Source: Pseudomonadota bacterium (GTDB lineage: Bacteria; Pseudomonadota; Alphaproteobacteria; Rhizobiales; Xanthobacteraceae). Taken from it: a stretch of 10,052 bases of DNA. Each line of letters starts with the position of its first letter. The stretch's first letter is position 1. The stretch lies in NCBI GenBank assembly GCA_023386635.1, contig JAEWJH010000013.1:1-10052 (forward strand). The letters run 5' to 3'. Below, piece by piece: positions 5,476 through 10,052 of this stretch. The translations under genes were made by a program, and so were the position numbers. The notes beneath the pieces were generated by a model that worked only from the letters and a program-made list of their open reading frames with translations, was not told the DNA's origin and made no database searches.

Positions 5476-7281
5476 GTCCACTTTGAGTGCCGCGATGAAG
5501 GCTTCCTGCGGAATATCGACCTTGCCGTATTGCCGCATCTTCTTCTTGCCTTCCTTCTGCTTGTCCAGAAGTTTGCGCTTACGCGACACGTCGCCGCCGT
5601 AGCACTTGGCGGTTACATCCTTGCGCAGCGCGCGCACCGTCTCGCGGGCGATGATCTTGCCGCCGATGGCGGCCTGGATCGGCACCTGGAACATGTGCGG
5701 CGGGATCAGCTCTTTCAGCTTCTCGACCATGGCGCGTCCGCGCTGCTCGGCGCGCGAGCGGTGCACCAGCATCGACAGCGCGTCGACCGGTTCGGCGTTG
5801 ACCAGGATCTGCATCTTCACGAGGTCGGACGCGCGATAGTCGGTCAGGTGATAGTCGAACGAGGCGTAGCCGCGCGACACCGACTTCAGACGATCGTAGA
5901 AATCGAACACCACTTCGTTGAGCGGCAGCGCGTATTTCGCCATGGCGCGCGAGCCGACATAAGTGAGTTCGAGCTGTTCGCCGCGCCGATCCTGGCACAG
6001 TTTGAGCACGGAGCCGAGATATTCGTCGGGCGTGAGGATCGTCGCCTCGATCCACGGTTCCTGGATCTCGAGGATCTGCATCACGTCCGGCATGTCGACC
6101 GGATTGTGGATCTCGATGTGCTGGCCGTCGCGCAGCGCCATCTTGTAAATCACCGATGGCGCGGTGGCGATCAGGTCGAGATTGAATTCGCGCTCCAGCC
6201 GCTCCTGGATGATTTCCAGATGCAGCAGGCCGAGGAAGCCGCAGCGAAAGCCGAAGCCGAGCGCGGCGGAGGATTCCATTTCGAACGAGAAGCTGGCGTC
6301 GTTGAGGCGCAGGCGCCCCATCGCCGCGCGCAGATCCTCGAACGCCGCGGCGTCGACCGGGAACAGGCCGCAGAACACCACCGGCACCGCGGGGCGGAAG
6401 CCGGGCAGCGGTTCGGTCACCGGCTTCTTCTCGTCGGTGATGGTGTCGCCGACGCGGGTGTCCGCCACTTCCTTGATCGAGGCGGTGAGCATGCCGATCT
6501 CGCCGGGGCCGAGCTCGGCCACCTGCGTCAGTTTCGGCGTGAACACGCCGACGCGATCCACTTCATAGGTCGCATCGGTGCCCATCATCAGGATGCGCTG
6601 GCCCTTCTTCAGCGTGCCGTCGACCACGCGCACCAGCACGACGACGCCGAGATAGGCGTCGTACCAGCTATCGACCAGCAGCGCCTTGAGCGGCGCCCCG
6701 CGGTCGCCCTTGGGCGGAGGCAGGCGGGTGACGATTGCTTCCAGCACGTCGCCGATGCCGATGCCGGTCTTGGCCGAGATCATCACCGCGTCGGAGGCGT
6801 CGAGCCCGATCACGTCCTCGATCTGCTGCTTGATCTTGTCCGGTTCGGCGGCGGGCAGGTCGATCTTGTTGAGGACCGGGACGATCTCGTGGCCGTTGTC
6901 GAGCGCCTGATAGACGTTGGCGAGGGTCTGCGCCTCGACGCCCTGCGAGGCGTCGACCACCAGCAGCGAGCCCTCGCAGGCGGCGAGCGACCGCGACACC
7001 TCGTAGGCGAAGTCGACGTGGCCGGGCGTGTCCATCAGGTTGAGGACGTAGGTCTTGCCGTCCTTGGCCTTGTAGTTCAGGCGCACCGTCTGCGCCTTGA
7101 TGGTGATGCCGCGCTCGCGCTCGATATCCATATTGTCGAGCACTTGCTCCTTGCCGGCCATTTCGCGCGCGTCGAGGCCGCCGGTCTGCTGGATCAGCCG
7201 GTCGGCGAGCGTCGATTTGCCATGGTCGATATGCGCGACGATGGAGAAGTTGCGGATGTTGTCGATCGGGGCGGTCGTCAT
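5470..7281 (-). CDS. lepA: Elongation factor 4 (LepA), ribosome back-translocating GTPase
   Basis: A 603-residue translational GTPase related to EF-G that binds the ribosome, and is known for back-translocation and for roles in initiation and stress. The G domain has all motifs: AHIDHGKST (16-24, P-loop), the RGIT switch (57-60), DTPGHVD (84-90) and NKID (138-141). Two further beta domains and the EF-G-like domain follow. The family-specific C-terminal tail is intact, with YGGDVSRKRKLLDKQKEG followed by a lysine-rich stretch and a short end in VDV. Length is normal. The ATG at 7281 (MTTAPIDNIRNFSIVAHIDH) is the start used by related proteins; in-frame ATGs at 7317 and 7314 would add a 12-residue extension without homology. 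Neither site has a strong ribosome binding site. It appears monocistronic, transcribed divergently from brnT, with an inverted repeat in the leader region. Confidence 0.98.
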   Translation of the reverse strand: MTTAPIDNIRNFSIVAHIDHGKSTLADRLIQQTGGLDAREMAGKEQVLDNMDIERERGITIKAQTVRLNYKAKDGKTYVLNLMDTPGHVDFAYEVSRSLAACEGSLLVVDASQGVEAQTLANVYQALDNGHEIVPVLNKIDLPAAEPDKIKQQIEDVIGLDASDAVMISAKTGIGIGDVLEAIVTRLPPPKGDRGAPLKALLVDSWYDAYLGVVVLVRVVDGTLKKGQRILMMGTDATYEVDRVGVFTPKLTQVAELGPGEIGMLTASIKEVADTRVGDTITDEKKPVTEPLPGFRPAVPVVFCGLFPVDAAAFEDLRAAMGRLRLNDASFSFEMESSAALGFGFRCGFLGLLHLEIIQERLEREFNLDLIATAPSVIYKMALRDGQHIEIHNPVDMPDVMQILEIQEPWIEATILTPDEYLGSVLKLCQDRRGEQLELTYVGSRAMAKYALPLNEVVFDFYDRLKSVSRGYASFDYHLTDYRASDLVKMQILVNAEPVDALSMLVHRSRAEQRGRAMVEKLKELIPPHMFQVPIQAAIGGKIIARETVRALRKDVTAKCYGGDVSRKRKLLDKQKEGKKKMRQYGKVDIPQEAFIAALKVDV

Positions 7282-7322
7282 GCGGCGCGGGATAACACCC
7301 GCGGTGAAGGGCATCAAGCTGC

Positions 7323-7361
7323 GCCGTCAGGAACCGGCCGGGACGGTGCTATCCTGACGGC
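7323..7361. repeat. Ten-base inverted repeat in the lepA/brnT divergent region
   Basis: GCCGTCAGGA (7323-7332) and TCCTGACGGC (7352-7361) are perfect inverted copies separated by 19 bases, with CCGGCCGG inside the spacer. The element lies 42 bases upstream of the lepA ATG and 8 bases before the putative brnT -35 box. It may be a protein-binding site with two arms about 28 bases apart, or a hairpin in the lepA leader transcript. No T run follows on either strand, so it does not look like a terminator. Confidence 0.5.
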
Positions 7362-7369
7362 CATTTCCG

Positions 7370-7397
7370 TTGACAAGCGAATTATTGTAGCTACGTT
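7370..7397 (+). promoter_or_regulatory. Putative brnTA promoter with overlapping palindrome
   Basis: A perfect -35 hexamer TTGACA (7370-7375) is followed after 16 bases by TACGTT (7392-7397), a poor -10. The eight-base palindrome GTAGCTAC (7387-7394) overlaps that -10. Such an overlap is what would be expected for an operator bound by the BrnT-BrnA complex, which is known to autorepress its operon. Transcription would then begin around the brnT ATG at 7400, giving a leaderless or nearly leaderless message. This agrees with the absence of a Shine-Dalgarno sequence. The -10 assignment is weak. Confidence 0.45.
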
Positions 7398-7399
7398 AA

Positions 7400-7681
7400 A
7401 TGGCCGTCCGCTATACCTTCGATCCGGTGAAGGCTGCTGCCAACAGGACGGCTCATGGAGTCGATTTCGCGGCGGCCGGCGCGTTTGACTGGGAAACCGC
7501 ACTGGTTGTCGAGGACGACCGGCGGGATTACGGCGAGAGACGTTATATCGCCCTCGGCCGGATACGCGGTCGCATTCATGTGATGGTGTTCACGCCGCGT
7601 GGCGGAACGGTGCGGTTGATTTCGCTACGCAAAGCCAACGATCGGGAAATCAGACGATATGAGCAAGGTGAAGGAGGTTGA
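7400..7681 (+). CDS. brnT: BrnT family toxin (type II toxin-antitoxin ribonuclease)
   Basis: A 93-residue toxin of the BrnT (DUF497) family. These are RelE-like ribonucleases that inhibit translation when not bound by BrnA. The family pattern is complete: FDPVKAAANRTAHGVDFAAA near the start (7-26, the D-P-x-K-x-x-x-N-x-x-x-H-G-V-x-F signature), DDRRDYGERRYIALGRI (39-55), VMVFTPRGGTVRLIS (61-75) and the basic C-terminal RKANDREIRRYEQ (77-89). Length is typical. The start gives the usual short strand before FDP. There is no ribosome binding site, so translation may be leaderless. The toxin gene comes first and overlaps the antitoxin gene by 23 bases, the known order for brnTA. All recognised conserved positions appear present, so the toxin is likely functional, though this is not tested. 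Confidence 0.93.
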   Translation: MAVRYTFDPVKAAANRTAHGVDFAAAGAFDWETALVVEDDRRDYGERRYIALGRIRGRIHVMVFTPRGGTVRLISLRKANDREIRRYEQGEGG

Positions 7682-7934
7682 CGAGGACAATCCGCCGTTG
7701 ACCGAGCGGCAACTGGCGAAAATGCGCCCCGCCCGGGAGGTCGTGCCGGGGGTGGTGAAGGCATCGCGCGGTCGTCCGCGGTTGCCGGAGGTCAAGAAGC
7801 TGGTGTCGCTGCGGCTTGATGCCGACGTGATCGCGCATTTCCGCGCGCGCGGCGAAGGCTGGCAAAGCCGCATCAATGAAACGTTGCGCAAGGCGGCGAA
7901 GCTGCGGCCGGCCGACAAAGCGGCGCGCAAATAG
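7659..7934 (+). CDS. brnA: BrnA family antitoxin (ribbon-helix-helix)
   Basis: A 91-residue antitoxin of the BrnA family that neutralises BrnT and represses the operon as a complex. The N-terminal half (1-45) is charged and probably extended for toxin binding, with the common LTERQLAKMRPA stretch (14-25). The C-terminal half carries the DNA-binding ribbon-helix-helix, VSLRLDADVIAHFRARGEG (49-67) then WQSRINETLRKAAK (68-81). This follows the family pattern of a VxLRLD strand, W/Y-Q-x-R-I-N and a final helix. The ATG at 7659 lies inside brnT. A GTG at 7668 is an alternative, and the strong AAGGAGG at 7671-7677 lies downstream of both starts with no usable start codon at normal distance, so it is probably coincidental. 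Overlap and order indicate translational coupling to the toxin. Confidence 0.92.
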   Translation: MSKVKEVDEDNPPLTERQLAKMRPAREVVPGVVKASRGRPRLPEVKKLVSLRLDADVIAHFRARGEGWQSRINETLRKAAKLRPADKAARK

Positions 7935-7991
7935 CCAAATAGGCTGCGGATGCGTGGACGCCCCGGACCGGCCGTGCCATGAACCCCGGCG

Positions 7992-9536
7992 ATGAACATT
8001 AAGACCGGTTCCCGTCACTTCCGCGCCATCGACACGCTCGGCGGCCGCCTGCGCTCGGCGCTGGCCGATCCGCTCCACGGCAACCGCCGCATGGTGCTGG
8101 CGCTCCTGTTCTATACGCTGCTGTGGGCGCTCTATGGCGTGCTCGCCAAGGCCGGGCAGGATGTGCATCCCGACATGGCGGAGCTTGTCACCTGGGCGCG
8201 CGAGCCGGCGCTCGGCTATTTCAAGCATCCGCCGCTTGCCGCCTGGCTGGTGGCCGGCTGGTTCCGCATCGTCCCGGTGGCCGACTGGTCCTATTATCTG
8301 CTGGCGGCGACAATGCCGTCGCTCGCGCTGTGGATCGTCTGGCGTCTGAGCGCCGATTATCTCGACAGCGACAAGCGCATCCTCGGCGTCGCGCTGCTGA
8401 CGCTGACGCCGTTCTTCGGCGCCATCGCGCTCAAATATAACGTCAACACCGTGCTGCTGCCGTTATGGGCGGCGACCGCATTCGCCTTCCTGCGCGCGTT
8501 CGAACGGCGCAGTTTGGTCTGGGCGGCGTTCGCCGGGCTGGGTGCCGCGGGCGCGATGCTCGGCAAATACTGGTCGATGTTCCTCGTCGCCGGGCTGGTG
8601 CTGGCGGCGCTGATGGATCGCCGCCGCTGGTCGTTCCTGCGCGCGCCGGTGGCGTGGATCATGGTCGTCGTTGGCGCGGTGGTGCTGGCGCCGCACATTG
8701 TCTGGCTGGTGCAGAACGATTATCCGCCGTTCCGCTATGTCGCGGCGGCGCATGCACCGGCGACGATGTTCGCCTCGGCGCGCAGCGCGGTAACGTATCT
8801 GCTCGGCTCCGCCGGCTATGTGGCGCTGCCAGTGGCCCTCGTTCTGCTGGCCGCGCGGCCGGATCGCGCCACCGTGCATGACATGCTGTGGCCGGAAAAT
8901 CCGGCGCGGCGGCTCGCGGCGCGTGCCTTCTGGCTGCCATTGCTGCTGCCGGTGTTCGGCGCGCTCGCATTCGCCGTCGAGGTGACGTCGCTGTGGAGCA
9001 TGTCGGCCTTCGCGCTGTTGCCGGTGGTGCTGCTGTCGTCGCCGCGACTCGTCGTGCCGCGCATCGCGGTGGACCGCATCCTGGCGCTCGTCATCCTCGT
9101 TCCCGTGCTGATGACACTGGCCGCGCCGGTGATCGCCATCGTCATCCACCGTAACGGCCTGCCGCCGGACCAGACGCAGGGGAGTCTCGTCGCGCCCTGG
9201 GTCGAGGCGACGTGGCGTTCGCGCACGTCGGTGCCGCTGCGCATCGTCGGCGGCGACAATGCCTATGGCACGGCGTTCTATCTCGCCGACAAGCCGACGG
9301 CGTTTCCCGATTTCAACAAAACGGAAGCGATCTGGATGGACGAGGCGCGCGTAACGCGCGACGGCATGGCGATGGTCTGCCGTGTCGCTAATGCCGGTTG
9401 CGTCGCCGAGGCGCAGCGCCGCGCGGCGGCGGATCCGCGTGGCGGCGCGCCGGTCGATGTCACGGTGGCGCGTGCGCTCGCCGGACATTCCGAAACGCCG
9501 CAGCGCTATCGCATCTGGGTGCTGCCGCCGCAGTGA
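7992..9536 (+). CDS. Integral membrane glycosyltransferase, family 39 / PMT type
   Basis: A 514-residue polytopic membrane protein of the GT-C superfamily related to protein mannosyltransferases and ArnT, which transfer a sugar from a polyprenyl-phosphate donor to a lipid or protein acceptor on the periplasmic side. About eleven hydrophobic helices lie between residues 34 and 386, followed by a soluble C-terminal part of about 125 residues. The first periplasmic loop carries QDVHPDMAELVTWARE (56-71); D57, D61 and E64 are candidates for the catalytic acid. KHPPLAAW (78-85) is a family landmark. The ATG at 7992 has only a weak ribosome binding site, and M34 just before the first helix is an alternative. 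It follows brnA after 57 bases on the same strand, but functional coupling is unlikely. No sugar-donor or lipid A genes are nearby, so donor and acceptor are unknown. Confidence 0.87.
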   Translation: MNIKTGSRHFRAIDTLGGRLRSALADPLHGNRRMVLALLFYTLLWALYGVLAKAGQDVHPDMAELVTWAREPALGYFKHPPLAAWLVAGWFRIVPVADWSYYLLAATMPSLALWIVWRLSADYLDSDKRILGVALLTLTPFFGAIALKYNVNTVLLPLWAATAFAFLRAFERRSLVWAAFAGLGAAGAMLGKYWSMFLVAGLVLAALMDRRRWSFLRAPVAWIMVVVGAVVLAPHIVWLVQNDYPPFRYVAAAHAPATMFASARSAVTYLLGSAGYVALPVALVLLAARPDRATVHDMLWPENPARRLAARAFWLPLLLPVFGALAFAVEVTSLWSMSAFALLPVVLLSSPRLVVPRIAVDRILALVILVPVLMTLAAPVIAIVIHRNGLPPDQTQGSLVAPWVEATWRSRTSVPLRIVGGDNAYGTAFYLADKPTAFPDFNKTEAIWMDEARVTRDGMAMVCRVANAGCVAEAQRRAAADPRGGAPVDVTVARALAGHSETPQRYRIWVLPPQ

Positions 9537-9600
9537 GAGAATTCTCCGGCGCGGCTCCTCACCATGAGGCTTCGAGAGAGATGCGCAACTCCAACAGCCG
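9537..9600. repeat. Fragment of a CCTCA/TGAGG-type dispersed palindrome
   Basis: Immediately after the glycosyltransferase stop there is a ten-base palindrome GAGAATTCTC (9537-9546) and then CCTCA (9557-9561) paired with TGAGG (9565-9569) around CCA, followed by CTTCGAGA. The GCTCCTCAxxATGAGG and CTTCGAGA words resemble pieces of a repeat common between genes in Bradyrhizobium-type genomes. That is recollection, not a search. It looks like a degenerate partial copy. Confidence 0.35.
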
Positions 9601-9604
9601 TCAT

Positions 9605-9660
9605 CACCGGGCATAACCGTTCGAAGAACGGCGTCCTTAAGAACGCCTATGTCCCGGCCA
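9605..9660. repeat. REP-like intergenic palindrome, copy 1
   Basis: Outer arms CCGGGCATA (9607-9615) and TATGTCCCGG (9648-9657) pair with one bulged base. Between them are two small hairpins: CCGTTC (9617-9622) with GAACGG (9626-9631), and GGCGT (9630-9634) with ACGCC (9643-9647). The outer word and the two-hairpin interior are shared with copy 2 downstream. No coding potential is apparent. Confidence 0.5.
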
Positions 9661-9691
9661 TCTCGATGAGGTCAGCACAGTGCCGGCCTAA

Positions 9692-9755
9692 GCGGGATGC
9701 CCGGGTCATCAGGGCGTTTACGCCCGTCTTCGACGGGACAAGCCCGGGCATGACA
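9692..9755. repeat. REP-like intergenic palindrome, copy 2
   Basis: Outer arms ATGCCCGGG (9697-9705) and CCCGGGCAT (9743-9751) are perfect nine-base inverted repeats. Inside are GGGCG (9712-9716) with CGCCC (9721-9725) around TTTA, and CCCGTC (9723-9728) with GACGGG (9732-9737) around TTC; the two share CCC, so they compete for pairing. The GACAAGCCCGGGCATGAC word is typical of dispersed repeats in Hyphomicrobiales genomes as I remember them. Confidence 0.6.
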
Positions 9756-9780
9756 GCGGATAGAGCGGGGCTCAATCCGC
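9756..9780 (+). terminator. Terminator-like hairpin upstream of the candidate RNA promoter
   Basis: GCGGAT (9756-9761) pairs with ATCCGC (9775-9780), and inside it GAGC (9763-9766) pairs with GCTC (9770-9773) around GGG, separated by one A-A mismatch. The following CTCTTGACTTTCTTCC is T-rich but not a clean T run. It could end the glycosyltransferase transcript and insulate the next unit, or be the right flank of REP-like copy 2. Confidence 0.4.
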
Positions 9781-9783
9781 CTC

Positions 9784-9810
9784 TTGACTTTCTTCCTATA
9801 TGCCTATAAT
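9784..9810 (+). promoter_or_regulatory. Strong sigma-70-type promoter
   Basis: TTGACT (9784-9789) and a perfect TATAAT (9805-9810) are separated by 15 bases; taking CTTGAC as the -35 gives 16. It is the closest match to consensus in the window and stands in an AT-richer patch between GC-rich repeats. A transcript would begin near 9817 and run into the structured region beyond. The short spacer is the main reservation. Confidence 0.6.
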
Positions 9811-9816
9811 CCTATG

Positions 9817-10052
9817 TCCGTCTTGCTCACGAGGGGCGCTCCATGAGGCGTTCTTGAAGTGGAGCAGTCGGTGGTGCCGCAAGGCATGGCACCGGGGTGC
9901 GGGCCGGAGAACAGGCCCGTGCGCGATGCGGCGCCCGCGCGCAGGATTCGCACCCTGCGTCCGGGACGCCCTGGGTCTGCCGTCCGCCCCGCCTAAGTGG
10001 GGCCGCCCAAAGCAAAGGGCTGGACGGGGTAGGACAAGCGCGGGCCAAAGCC
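9817..10052 (+). ncRNA. Candidate structured RNA (non-coding RNA or long mRNA leader), 3' end outside window
   Basis: No protein gene is convincing here, but the plus strand folds into consecutive perfect helices. GGTGCC (9873-9878) pairs with GGCACC (9888-9893). CGGGCC (9900-9905) pairs with GGCCCG (9914-9919) around an eight-base loop. GGCGCCC (9930-9936) pairs with GGGACGCC (9963-9970, one bulge) and encloses CGCAGG/CCTGCG with an eight-base loop. CCGTCC (9980-9985) pairs with GGACGG (10022-10027) to close a three-way junction of two hairpins, GCCCC/GGGGC (9986, 9999) and GCCC/GGGC (10005, 10017), each with an eight-base loop. Two helices extend by G-U pairs only on the plus strand, agreeing with the upstream promoter. 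Near the 5' end, GAGGGG is followed after six bases by ATG and a four-codon frame (MRRS, stop at 9857). It does not show the hallmark motifs of RNase P RNA, SRP RNA, tmRNA or the riboswitches I know. A dispersed repeat family is an alternative. Confidence 0.4.

Noticed and set aside
5530..7488. A 652-codon open frame on the plus strand opposite lepA
   Set aside because: It is the complementary-frame shadow of lepA, rich in His/Asp/Arg/Leu as expected for GC-rich antisense frames, while the lepA reading is unambiguous.
7671..7677. Perfect AAGGAGG Shine-Dalgarno sequence as evidence for a different brnA start
   Set aside because: No ATG, GTG or TTG lies at a suitable distance downstream in any frame with coding support; the nearest in-frame TTG is about 20 bases away and would remove conserved N-terminal residues.
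8463..9614. A 383-codon open frame on the minus strand over the glycosyltransferase
   Set aside because: Arg/His/Gln-rich low-complexity composition typical of antisense frames; the plus-strand frame shows clear membrane helices and family motifs.
9564..9809. An 81-codon plus-strand open frame over the REP-like repeats
   Set aside because: It translates palindromic repeat sequence, has no ribosome binding site, and runs through two hairpins and into the promoter.
9827..10048. A 73-codon minus-strand open frame over the candidate RNA
   Set aside because: Composition is Pro/Arg/Ala/Cys-rich without a recognisable domain; promoter direction and G-U pair direction both favour a plus-strand RNA. 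It was kept only as a test of the RNA hypothesis.
9817..10052. Assignment of the 3' structured region to RNase P RNA, SRP RNA, tmRNA or a cobalamin riboswitch
   Set aside because: The conserved words expected for these (for example GAGGAAAGTC for RNase P, GCCACTG for cobalamin, the SRP GGAAGG/AGCAG loops, the tmRNA tRNA-like ends) are not present in the visible part.
1..10052. CRISPR array, tRNA or rRNA genes, insertion sequence or phage genes
   Set aside because: No regularly spaced direct repeats, no tRNA-like cloverleaf, no rRNA words and no transposase or integrase frames were recognised on either strand.

Overview
The window comes from a GC-rich alphaproteobacterial chromosome, most likely order Hyphomicrobiales (Bradyrhizobium, Rhodopseudomonas, Pseudolabrys and relatives). 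The protein family types, the strong G/C bias at third codon positions and the CCGGGCAT-type intergenic palindromes all point that way. This assignment is by recognition, not by a database search. No plasmid, phage or insertion-sequence genes are visible.

Layout. Positions 1-938 hold the 3' part of a Bcr/CflA-type drug efflux gene, followed after 13 bases by a glutathione S-transferase gene (952-1602). Converging on these, with a single base between stop codons, is a fumarylacetoacetate-hydrolase-fold gene (1604-2458, minus). The minus strand upstream of it carries a canonical intrinsic terminator that ends next to its ATG, a 55-codon remnant that looks like the last strands of an autotransporter barrel, a second hairpin, and mepA, a periplasmic murein endopeptidase with a very long Pro/Ala linker (2714-4027, minus). 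Divergent from mepA is a secreted LIP-type lipase/esterase (4174-5439, plus). It converges on lepA, the elongation factor 4 gene (5470-7281, minus). Divergent from lepA is a brnT-brnA type II toxin-antitoxin pair (7400-7934, plus), then an integral-membrane GT39/PMT-type glycosyltransferase (7992-9536, plus).

Positions 9537-10052 hold no convincing protein gene. The first half contains fragments of dispersed palindromes and a terminator-like hairpin. The second half starts with the best promoter in the window (TTGACT, 15-base spacer, perfect TATAAT). Behind it lies at least 235 bases that fold into a series of perfect helices, several closed by eight-base loops and including a three-way junction. 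This is the best candidate for an undescribed element here: a structured non-coding RNA or structured mRNA leader cut by the window edge.

Most genes are housekeeping or general metabolism and do not form one pathway. The two cell-envelope hydrolases (mepA, lipase) share a divergent control region with regularly spaced TTAA boxes. The toxin-antitoxin pair is the only clearly accessory gene module.
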